Below are positions 12,581 to 21,196 of a DNA stretch of 64,000 bases, one piece after another (positions within the stretch are counted from its first letter, which is position 1; the number at the start of each line of letters is the position of its first letter). Source of the DNA: Scilla litardierei (Eukaryota > Streptophyta > Magnoliopsida > Asparagales > Asparagaceae); contig CM061142.1 of the NCBI GenBank assembly GCA_030789695.1, forward strand, positions 145,733,637 through 145,797,636, in the 5' to 3' direction. The notes below the pieces were generated by a model. The model saw only the letters and a list, made by a program, of their open reading frames with translations, was not told the origin of the DNA and searched no databases. A program made the translations under genes and the position numbers.

Positions 12581-13107
12581 TAAGGAGTTTCTATGTTCAT
12601 GTTAGACCACACATTTGAATCTCATCCAAATAATTTCCTATGTCTCTTGGAATCCATAACATTTAATTTGTCTGGACCTCATCCAGCTTATCGTACCTTA
12701 CGAGAATAATACAAAATAGCTATTGGTCAACTACATTGTTCATAATCATTTCTGATGAAGTGTCAAACTCTTTGACCACTTTGTCAAAACATATGTTCCA
12801 GGTCCTTGATGCCTGGCATGCTTTTTATTCGCTCCTACTGACTTTGAAAACTCTCTGACTAATTCGTATAGGGTTGTTCTTCTAAATCAAATTTAGAAAA
12901 CAGACTATATATGAATGCTCCAGTTTTCATGGTCATCATGAGCATTTTCATCGAGTCTAATCCGAATAAATCTATACACTGCTGTTGGCGAGAAAATTTC
13001 ATCACAACCCGTTTATAGGAGTTCTGATGATAACTATTCTCAACCAGCGTAACTTGTACTTCAATCTTTTCCATCTACACTAATCTTCTGTCATGAAGAT
13101 TCACTTG
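12581..13107. other. Degraded repeat-derived DNA
   Basis: No gene is recognisable. A 71-aa minus-strand ORF at 12859-13074 has no familiar motif and is probably a degenerate part of the same copia remnant. Confidence 0.3.
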
Positions 13108-13970
13108 TGTTGGAAATTCACACCTCCTCATATGGTTTTGATGATACAAACAAATTATATTTGTACTAACTTTATTTATGCAGATGTTATAGCACAATCA
13201 ACTAAGACAATCATCAAGTATACAAGTTGCAAGAAGCATCCACTACAAGACAAAGCTTATCGATGCTATTTTGTATCTTGTAAATGAGATGTAATCTTTA
13301 TTTTTTCTCTTGCATTTATTTAGAATGTAAAAGCCTTGATGATAATCTCTCTTAGTCGTTTAGGATCCGTCTTCAAATAATCACGTCAAAAATCCAATTA
13401 GTCGACCAACCCCTAGTGCTAGTCGACTAATTTAAATATTAAAATATTTCTGTCCTAAAACTTCGTCAGACCTACTTTAGAGTCTCTAGAATCATTTTTC
13501 TTAAATTTCCTTGCTTTCGAAATTTTAGTCGACTAAAAGACTTTGTTAGTCTACCAATTTATTTTCAAATCAGTTATTTTAAATGATTTATCATTTAAAT
13601 AATATATTTTACTTCTGGAAGTTAGAACTGCCATAAACGGCTAATTCTTATCAGTTTATATTCGTTTGCAGAATTTACTTTCCGTTTTCGGAAGTTACTT
13701 TCTGAAAGGACACCTCAACGGCCAGAATCCTAGTCGCAGTTCTAATTAGTCGACCAGTCTCTCTTATTAGTCGACTAATGTGAAAAAATTCCCGAAATTT
13801 TTTGAAAATTTAGGCAGTTGTCCAACGTTCAAAAACTAACTTTTTGGACTATAAATAGACCCCCAGACCCCAGCCGAAATTGACACGAAAATTCACTCTC
13901 TTTCTCTTTTCTTAAGTTTACTTTCTCTCTCTAGAAAGTGAGTGATTTTCAGATTTTCTTAGAGGAACCT
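13108..13970 (+). repeat. Copia 5' LTR, first part
   Basis: Begins TGTTGGAAATTCACACC. It carries repeated TAGTCGAC(C/T)A motifs (13397-13435, 13528, 13747-13777), near-palindromic 8-10-mers that may be promoter elements. A TATAAATAGA box lies at 13851-13860, so the transcription start is probably just downstream. It continues at 25947 after the nested element. Confidence 0.75.
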
Positions 13971-14330
13971 TGGTCGCTCCGGGATGTGACCCCAAAGAAC
14001 GGTTGTAGTTTTACCGCAAGCGCACGGTATAGCGGCGAGCGGGTATCGAACACAGGGAGGAAGAATGACCGTGCTTGCTCCGAATCAACCTGGCTATTTA
14101 AGAATAGAGAGAATTGCCTTGGGCGATCCTGTCACAATCGTCAGACAAGTGTGCGAAATATCAAATCAAATAAAGAACGTCTAGGGAATGGGGAATTCCC
14201 GCTACTCACCGTATTTCATAAATGTGGTTCGTCGGTATCAAAATTGCTAGAATGAGAATTTGGATGAACTAGTTGCAACTAAATGTAGAACCAAGCTCAC
14301 GCTCTCGCGCTGTTGCCGGTCTATAGCTAT

Positions 14331-14634
14331 CCTAGGTTCGGGTCCAATCTCTTGCAAACCCTAGCCTAGGAAAGCTAGCATTAGGATCAACATCATCGTT
14401 CAATCGTGCACCGAGTCCAATCTCTTGCAAACTCGGTCCACGATCTAGATTGAGATAGTTCCTACCCGTCCAATCTCTTGCAAACGAGTATCGGAATGGA
14501 ATTGCAACCGGAAATCCTAGTATCGGTCCAATCTCTTGCAAACCGATACTTCGAAAATCCGACTCCAACCCAATTCGGATTTCTAGGGCTTCCTATCAAA
14601 TTGGGATCCAATCTCTTGCAAATCCCAATTGATA
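14331..14634 (-). other. Five hairpins with invariant 14-nt loop (3' LTR copy)
   Basis: CCAATCTCTTGCAA (minus strand TTGCAAGAGATTGG) occurs five times, at 14344, 14417, 14470, 14528 and 14608, each flanked by complementary arms of different sequence. The arms are GGGT/ACCC plus outer CCTAGG/CCTAGG; CCGAGT/ACTCGG plus outer TCGTG/CACGA; TACCCGT/ACGAGTA with one mismatch; AGTATCGGT/ACCGATACT (9 bp, perfect); and AATTGGGAT/ATCCCAATT (9 bp, perfect) plus TATC/GATA across one bulged A. The loop is constant and the stems vary but remain paired, which points to selection on structure. The role is unknown. Confidence 0.8.
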
Positions 14635-15111
14635 TGAATACCTAGCTATCCGTAGTAAATCGATCTCAATCTAATCCCTAATAGCTATTCTAGCTCAATT
14701 TCTACCAATTCAACACAAATAGGAAACAGGGCTTGTAGGGTTCATCCCCACGCCCCAAGACGTGGAGACTACTCACAAATCATAGCAATAGCACAAAAAT
14801 AATCAATGAAATAGGCAATGGAATTCATCACAACAATGATATAAACAATAAAAATAGAGTTTTTGGGGAAGAGAGATGCAAACCAATGTAGTTCTTCAAT
14901 TAATCCAACAAAAATCCAAGTTTTCCCTCTTCTCCAATCACAAATAATAAAGCAAAAAGTAGTCTCAAAAAGCTGTAAAAAATCTAAGAGATGGCTCCCT
15001 AAACTAGGGTAAAAACAGGGCTTAAATAGCCCTCAAAATCGTCCAAAAATCCTGACCAAAACGCCCCTGCACAGCCTGTTTTCCGCAAATTTCGCTACAG
15101 GCAGCGCATCG

Positions 15112-15490
15112 CACTCGGCCGAGTGACAAAAGTCGCTCGGCTGAGTGAAAACCCTGTCATTTTCCAGTAAGTCGGGGCTTCAGGGGTCTTCAGTTCGGGG
15201 GCGGCTCGGCCGAGTGAGCTATCGTCACTCGGCCGATGGCTTCACTGCACTCGGGCGGACGTGGTTTACCACTCGGCCGAGTGGGTCTTCTGAAGCTCAG
15301 ATGGCCGAAAAACAGTAACTTCGATATTTTGGAGGGGCTTCGTCTGGGCGCCACTCGGGCGGACGTGGTATCGTCACTCGGCCGATGTGGTCTCCGTCGC
15401 TCGGCCGAGTACACATGGAAATCGTGTCTGAACGGGTCGGCCGAGCAGTGTCTCGCTGGTCGGCCGAGTGGCTCCTCCACTCGGCCGAGT
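15112..15490. repeat. Array of CTCGGCCGAG palindromes (3' LTR copy)
   Basis: At least ten full or partial copies of the palindrome ACTCGGCCGAGT, irregularly spaced, some reduced to CTCGGCCGA or GTCGGCCGAG. The same motif recurs in the other LTR and at 20544-20866 inside the element. It creates overlapping spurious ORFs on both strands. Confidence 0.85.
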
Positions 15491-15786
15491 GGGACACAAA
15501 AAATGTCCATTCTGCTTATTTTGGCCTCCTCGTCGCTCCTGCGACGTCCATTCTTCTTCTGCTCCTCTCCAACAGCAAAATACCCCTCGGGGAGGTCGTC
15601 GGTGGCCGTCTAGAGTGAGCGCATCTCATGATCACTCCAAATCGCGCCAAATCACCTGAAATGCGACAAAAACAACAAATTGTGAAAAGCATCGCAATAT
15701 CGTCGATATATCATGAAAAACATGATTTGGGCGATCTAAATGGCATGCAAACATGCGGAAAAAAGGTGTAAAATAAGGAGTGATCA

Positions 15787-15803
15787 AAATCCCCCAAGCT
15801 TGC
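15787..15803 (-). promoter_or_regulatory. Polypurine tract of the Athila-type element
   Basis: The minus strand reads AAGCTTGGGGGATTT immediately before the 3' LTR start, the expected place for plus-strand DNA priming. The second Athila-type element has the same tract at 46193-46208. Confidence 0.8.
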
Positions 15804-17808
15804 CTCTTACTCGTCCTCGAGGAAGATAAGTAAAAGGCGAACCCGGTGGATTCGGAAAACGAAAACGGCGAAAAACGAAAAAAATGAAAAACGAAGAAGA
15901 ATGAAAACCAAATGAAAATAAAGAAAGAAAGAAAGAAGGAAGGAAAGAGGTAGGATGCTAGATCATTTTCTCAGGACGTGGGTTTCACTTACTCTTATAG
16001 CATGCACCGAGTGAGAAATACATGTCAAAGAATCTCATTTTGATATCATAGTATAATAGTGCAAGTAGAAAATAGAAAACCCACGAACAACGGTATAATC
16101 ATGAAAAACAGAATAATTTTAAAATTAACATCGCCTGAATCATCTAAAGCGGTATACAAATCTCAGATCACACACTTTTCAATTGAACGCTTTCTATCTG
16201 GAGTATAAGAGTATCACACCATAGAATAGAGAGAATAGAAAAGTATGGATTTCATGAAATGAACGCTAGGCTTAGATTTCTGGATTTCGTAAAGCTAGAA
16301 ACAATCTCACCGAGTATAGAATATTACTTAGCCTAGGTTGTCGTGCAATGTCAAGTAGTCACTCTCTCACACATCAATGGATCCCCTCCCCCAAGCTTAT
16401 CTATAAGCGTGGTGGCACAAAAATATTTACATCCCCATTTTTATATAGCTCCAAAGGCAAAGAAGAGAAAGAAGAAAGAAAGTAAGCGAGATGGGATCTT
16501 TTATTGAGGATTTTTCCTCTTTTTTTTTCTCTTTTTTTTCTTTTCTTCAATAAGCAATATATACACAATGATCCCAACTCAGAGAGAGATAATGATATAC
16601 AAGAATGTTCTTCTCTCTTTTATTATTATTATTATTTTTTTCTTTTAGAATAAGAGATTTGGAGCTAGGAATTAATAGCGGGGGAAATGCCATAAAACAG
16701 AATCACTAAGGGGAGATTCACCAATGATTTTTAAAAGTAGAGAAATGATGTTCAAGATTTGTGGAGAAAGAAATACATATAACTCTCGGCTCACTCTATA
16801 AGACATGCACGACAACTTCAGCAGGGTAATCTAATCTACTCAGTTTCGATCACAAAAAGCTAACTAATCCAGATATATCATAGCTAATCATCATTCAATC
16901 ATCCTGAAGTGAAGTGTACAATTCATGCATATAGAAGTGATAAAGGAAAAGAAATCAGTACTCCAGATATAGGCATTCAATGCGTGAATCTTGGTGTGTT
17001 TTCTGTGATAGCATACATATGAATATTCAGGCTCAGCTAATAATAAAATTTCATCCATTTTCATGAGGAAAAAGTGTGGGTTACTACTCCTAAATGCAAA
17101 GCAAGTCATAGCATATGATATCAGAAATGAAATCTAAGACATGACAAATATAGCATGCATATAGAATAAGCTAACTCCACGTAGACATCATCACAGAAAA
17201 TTCATCTCTAGCATGAGATGAAAAAGAAAGAAGTAAAGATAAAAGGAAAATAGAACTATGCAATGCGGCACACAGGAAAATAAGAAAAATGTGATGCATG
17301 GCAAAATAAAAGAAAAATAATGAAAAATGAGTGCAAAAGTGAAAAACGGTGTGAAAAACTGAAAATAAAGGTGACGAATCGAAAAAGAACGTGAGAACTC
17401 ACTCCCCCAAGCTAAACGGCACAGTGTCCTCAATGTGCAAAGTGTGGCACCCAGAGAGACAAGTAATGTGAGGGGCAAGTGAGGATGCATGCATGATGGG
17501 AAGAAAAAAGATAATGAAAGGAAAGAAAAAAGAAATGAAAATATGATGCGGAAATGATGCATGCACAGATAGGAGTGATATGAAAATAAATGCGGCACCA
17601 AAAACTCTCCCTCTCTCCCAAAAAAGATATATATAGATGTGATCAAAATGAGAATCCCAAGTAGATATGATATGATATGCGCAAATAGATATGATCAAAA
17701 ATATAATCCCAAAATAAGTGAGGGGAGGGGGTGGTGGACAAAAGTGCATCAGGACCCAGCAGAGACGGGCAGCACAACGGCAGGAATGGATCAAGGCATC
17801 ATGAGTGC
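15804..17808. other. Athila 3' non-coding region
   Basis: Two kilobases of A/G-rich sequence (plus strand) between ORF-1 and the PPT. It resembles 46211-47890 of the second Athila-type element in composition and in short shared stretches, such as the text beside the PPT and CCCCCAAGCTA blocks at 17403 and 47641. The minus-strand ORFs of 131-151 aa near 17191-17794 are phenylalanine-rich translations of this biased sequence, not genes. Confidence 0.6.
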
Positions 17809-19977
17809 CTAAGAAGGCGGTGCCGCGCCGTCTCCGTCCTGAGGCGGAGGTCGTGAGGGTGGTGCTGGCTGGACAGGCTGCTGAGCTGGGGTGGGCGTGG
17901 AAGTGGAAGCAGGTCTAGTGTGTGTGGGAACCTGCTGGGTGGGTGGGGGTACGCGTGGGAGACGCTCCAGAACCTGTGTAAGGCAGTAGTGGATCTGGGG
18001 GATCAGCTCGAAGCGTCCAGCCATCGCAGAGACGGTGGAGGACAGGGTCCTAAGGTCTCCTCTAAGACCACTCACCGCCAACGCAAGAGCACGTATGCTC
18101 TGCAGTACAGTGTCGGGCGGGGGTGGTGCAGAGGGACGCACCGGTCGGGGCTGCGCAGGGCGAGGCTGGCGTACGCGAGTGGAGTATGTAACGGGCTCAG
18201 CAGGGAAGGGGACGAAAGGTGCCGCGCCTGGAAATGTGGGCCGGGCCTCAGTGTGAGGCCGGGGCGGGCGGTGAGAAGTGGAGGCAGCGGCAGCGAAAGA
18301 AGAGTACAAAAGCGGCTGCGAGGCGGCTAGAGAGGTCAGTGGCACAGAAGTGTGGACAGACGCCATGACGCTCTCAGAGAATACAGCAGCTATGGAGACA
18401 GAGGACTCTACCGCTGGGGTGGAAGTGTGTGGACCAAAAGGCGCAATCCCAGCGGAGATCATGCTAGCCATGGTCTCCACGACCGCGGCGAACGAGGGCT
18501 CTCCACTCTCAACAAAGGTCTGCGGGCGCTCGGGGAGAGCGGAGCAAAGAGGCTCGACGGACAGAGGGCCAGAGGTGGTGGTGGGAGTGGTGGTGACAGC
18601 CTCGGAAGTGGTGGGGGTGGGCTCAGCTAAGGTGCTCCCGACACCGACAACGGTGTCAGGAGCAGCGGAAACATCTGGTATGGGCTGAGGGGCCACAGGG
18701 TCAACGGGCTCAGCAGCAGGGTCGGCAGCAGGCTCGGCAGGGTGTGCAGCAGGGTCTACAGGGGGAACGGGGGCCTGCTCGGCCTCCTCGGCCTCGAGCA
18801 AGTACGCAGCGGGGATGAGGACATCCATCGTAGGGATCCAGTCAACGTGGGCCGGTGCAATCTGGGTCTGAGCTGGGCTCGGGAGAATCATGTAGTCGGC
18901 ACCGAAAGGGCCGTGCAACCAGACCCAGTGACGCTCACCATGCGGACGAAGCATCTTCATCCGGGCCATAACATCTATCGACAAAGAGGTGGGGCCCGGG
19001 ACGTGTCGCAAGTCGTCGGGGAAGTCCTCACCGGTCATAAGAGCCAGCAGGGTAATCAGGCCGCCGCAGCATATCGGTGAGCGAGCGCCCACCGATACAA
19101 TGATGCGGTCTAAGTACCATGCCGCGATATCGATCACGACGGCGGGGACAAGCTCATCTCCATCCCTAGATAGAGCTCTGGGACGTGTCATCGCATAGAG
19201 CATGTAAAGCTCTGGCGTAGACATCGTGCCCGGCTCATATCTGGCCAAAAATGTCGTCGCCATAAGGCGCTGAGCAATGCGAAGGCAGGGATGTACGATG
19301 GCCGAGGCCTTGGCCCTACTAGGGTCAAAGGCGGCGTGGAGACCCGAGATACGTGCCCAGAAGGCACCGGCGTCGAAAGAGGGTGGAGGGATATGTGTGG
19401 GGCCGTAACCGCGATCGGCTCCGGGGACGGCGGGCCAAGAGAAAAACGCTCTCATCATATCGAGAGTGACCTGGCACTCTCGATCCATGAACCGGAATGA
19501 GCATCCCTCATCGGTCCGGGTGATCGAACTCAAAACCTCAAGTGTCGGGCGGGTAAAAGTATCCGCCGACACCTGCAGAAAATCTCGCCAGCCCATGTTG
19601 TCGTACAACGTGAGCATCCCCTCAAGTACCCCCAGGCATCCTAGGTCAGCGAGGTGTGCAAACCTGGAGGGTACGATCGAGCGCTGGGAGATACGCTCGA
19701 AGACGGCGCGGTGTGCGTCGTCTCGGAACGTAATCCCGAGCGGCCCGACCAGTGGAGCCGGTGGTGGTGGCTGTGGATCGGCAGGGAGAGGCTGTGCGGG
19801 CTGTGGGTGCACTGCAGGCTGTGCGGGGTGTGCGGGGCCTGCAGGCTGTGCTGGGTGGACGGCGTGTGTGGGGGAAGGAGGAGGAGACTCTTCCGCCTCG
19901 TGGGCGGGGCCGGCGTCATCCGACCTCTTCCGCTTAGCGGAAGGTCTCCTCGTCCGCGGTCGTGTCCGGGGCGGCAT
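17809..19977 (-). CDS. ATHILA ORF-1-like protein
   Basis: The open frame extends up to 20046 (745 aa), but the better start is the internal Met at 19975-19977, giving 722 aa beginning MPPRTRPRTRRPSAKRKRSD, a basic nuclear-signal-like start. A proline/alanine repeat zone (PAQPAGPAHPAQ type) follows. A globular region of about 300 residues contains RFMDRECQVTLDMMRAFFSW, which resembles the ATHILA ORF-1 family (PF03078). The C-terminal third is again Pro/Thr-rich with a possible coiled segment near the end. In Athila elements this ORF lies 3' of pol and is sometimes called env-like; I see no signal peptide or membrane span. It is intact and lies directly downstream of gag-protease because pol is missing. 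The family assignment is from memory of the fold, not a search. Confidence 0.65.
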   Translation of the reverse strand: MPPRTRPRTRRPSAKRKRSDDAGPAHEAEESPPPSPTHAVHPAQPAGPAHPAQPAVHPQPAQPLPADPQPPPPAPLVGPLGITFRDDAHRAVFERISQRSIVPSRFAHLADLGCLGVLEGMLTLYDNMGWRDFLQVSADTFTRPTLEVLSSITRTDEGCSFRFMDRECQVTLDMMRAFFSWPAVPGADRGYGPTHIPPPSFDAGAFWARISGLHAAFDPSRAKASAIVHPCLRIAQRLMATTFLARYEPGTMSTPELYMLYAMTRPRALSRDGDELVPAVVIDIAAWYLDRIIVSVGARSPICCGGLITLLALMTGEDFPDDLRHVPGPTSLSIDVMARMKMLRPHGERHWVWLHGPFGADYMILPSPAQTQIAPAHVDWIPTMDVLIPAAYLLEAEEAEQAPVPPVDPAAHPAEPAADPAAEPVDPVAPQPIPDVSAAPDTVVGVGSTLAEPTPTTSEAVTTTPTTTSGPLSVEPLCSALPERPQTFVESGEPSFAAVVETMASMISAGIAPFGPHTSTPAVESSVSIAAVFSESVMASVHTSVPLTSLAASQPLLYSSFAAAASTSHRPPRPHTEARPTFPGAAPFVPFPAEPVTYSTRVRQPRPAQPRPVRPSAPPPPDTVLQSIRALALAVSGLRGDLRTLSSTVSAMAGRFELIPQIHYCLTQVLERLPRVPPPTQQVPTHTRPASTSTPTPAQQPVQPAPPSRPPPQDGDGAAPPS

Positions 19978-20543
19978 ATCGGCCCCGAGCGCGCCGAAAA
20001 GTGAAAAAGTGTGGCGTGTGCAAAAAGAATGGAAAGAGTGTACCAAAACACGCCGCGAGTGCTAAGCGGTGGAAGCGTGCGAAGTCCGCGCCTCCACGAA
20101 GTCCAAAACAGCCCGTAGGAGCTCCCCTAGGCTCCCCTAAGCTCCAAAAAGCAACCTGCGCATGAAAAAGCGATATCAGCGAGTAATAATCAAAATGTAT
20201 GGAGCAATAGGGGTATAACAGATAGATATAGGAATTGATTCGGGTTAGGGGTTCGATTAATACACAGATCCTCGAAAAATACGCAAAAAGAGGAGAAAAC
20301 GGGCAAATCAAGCTATACCGGAGGCGATCGGAGACGAGGCCGCCGGCGGCGACTCGGGCGGGGTGCGGCGACGGTCGGCCGGCGGTGGCTGGCCGAGCGG
20401 CAGCGCGCGCGGGCTTGGTCGGGCGAGTGGGGGCTGGGTGAAGCGAGATCGGGCGAGGGTAGCTGAGGGGGCGCGGGCGAATTTGGGATTTTTCGATTTC
20501 GAAATCCGCGCCCCCTCGCCACTTATATAAAAGAAAGTTACGA

Positions 20544-20866
20544 CTCGGCCGAGTGACGTGCTCACTCGGCCGAGCGAGGCAATAAAAATTTTCTCCCCGA
20601 TAACGCTTCGGCCGAGTGGCTTTGCCAGCCTCGGCCGAGTGACGTAAGTCCATTCGGCCGAGTGACTCAAGCTACTCGGCATGACTCGCCCTAGGAGGGT
20701 ATCCGTTTTACTCGGCCGAGTGAATATATATACTCGGCCGAGTAGCAGTTATATCGAAATCAAGAAAATAAACAGAGAGTTGGGTTCAGCAGACTTCCCT
20801 CGTTCGTGAGCGGCTCGGCCGGACGAACTTGTGTACTCGGCCGAGTGACTAGTATACTCGGCCGAG
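20544..20866. repeat. Internal array of CTCGGCCGAG palindromes
   Basis: About ten copies of (A)CTCGGCCGAGT, spaced from 12 to about 100 bp. Two pairs are separated by AT-rich linkers (20714-20745 and 20836-20865). Same motif as in the LTRs. Confidence 0.85.
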
Positions 20867-21132
20867 TGAGCCTTAATTTCTGCTATTTGTCTTCGTTTTG
20901 GCTCTAAACTCCGTCTTTCTTCCTCCAGTCGATTTCATCCTCCTCCTAAGCGTCGAGCGCCTTCTTGGGGCGCTCCTCGTCGTCTCGTTCATCCTCCTCA
21001 TGATGGATCTACCTATCTCCTCTCCTGTCAAGAAAAATAGGACCCGTTATCACGAAATTTTTGGTCGAATGACTCAGAACACTAAAAATTTCTAAAACGA
21101 AAATAAAGAAAAAGTAAAAATAAAGCAAAAAC

Positions 21133-21152
21133 TGTCGGGTTGCCTCCCGACA
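21133..21152 (-). other. Conserved hairpin downstream of gag-protease
   Basis: TGTCGGG (21133-21139), loop TTGCCT, CCCGACA (21146-21152): a perfect 7-bp stem with a 6-nt loop, lying about 45 nt past the gag-protease stop in RNA sense (loop AGGCAA). The second Athila-type element has the same loop with stem ATTGGG/CCCAAT at 49185-49202. Flanking AAGCGCTCGTTTT and TGAGCTCGAC are also shared. A GGGAGGCAACCC core at this place is, to my knowledge, widespread in plant Athila/Tat-type elements. Confidence 0.75.
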
Positions 21153-21196
21153 AGCGCTCGTTTTAGGTCGTGAGCTCGACCCCCTATAATTTTCAA

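Larger units (their letters stand above)
13971..15786 (-). repeat. Athila-type 3' LTR
   Basis: Aligned with 24130-25946 at a constant offset of 10159 bp (10160 after one G indel near 15174). Bounded by TG at 13971 and TGATCA at 15781-15786. It contains the hairpin family at 14331-14634 and the palindrome array at 15112-15490. Many of the LTR-LTR differences are C/T or G/A changes, several in CpG context, as expected for methylated DNA. Confidence 0.9.
19978..21196. other. Spacer between the ORFs where pol is missing
   Basis: In an autonomous Athila element this interval would hold several kilobases of reverse transcriptase, RNase H and integrase. Here it is 1.2 kb, with a GC-rich stretch at 20330-20520 and a second palindrome array at 20544-20866. 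No RT motif is found in any frame. Confidence 0.75.

Noticed and set aside
15190..15613. Overlapping ORFs of 106-125 aa on both strands (repeated near 25350-25780)
   Set aside because: They are produced by the CTCGGCCGAG palindromes, which lack stops in any frame; both strands give similar SAE/LGR peptide repeats.
17191..17794. Phe/Ser-rich minus ORFs that look like membrane proteins (also 47370-47890)
   Set aside because: Translations of A/G-biased non-coding sequence upstream of the polypurine tract; the hydrophobicity is a composition effect.
19466..20065. 199-aa plus-strand ORF and several others opposite ORF-1
   Set aside because: Cys/Gly-rich complement of the proline/alanine repeats of the ORF-1 protein; no domain.
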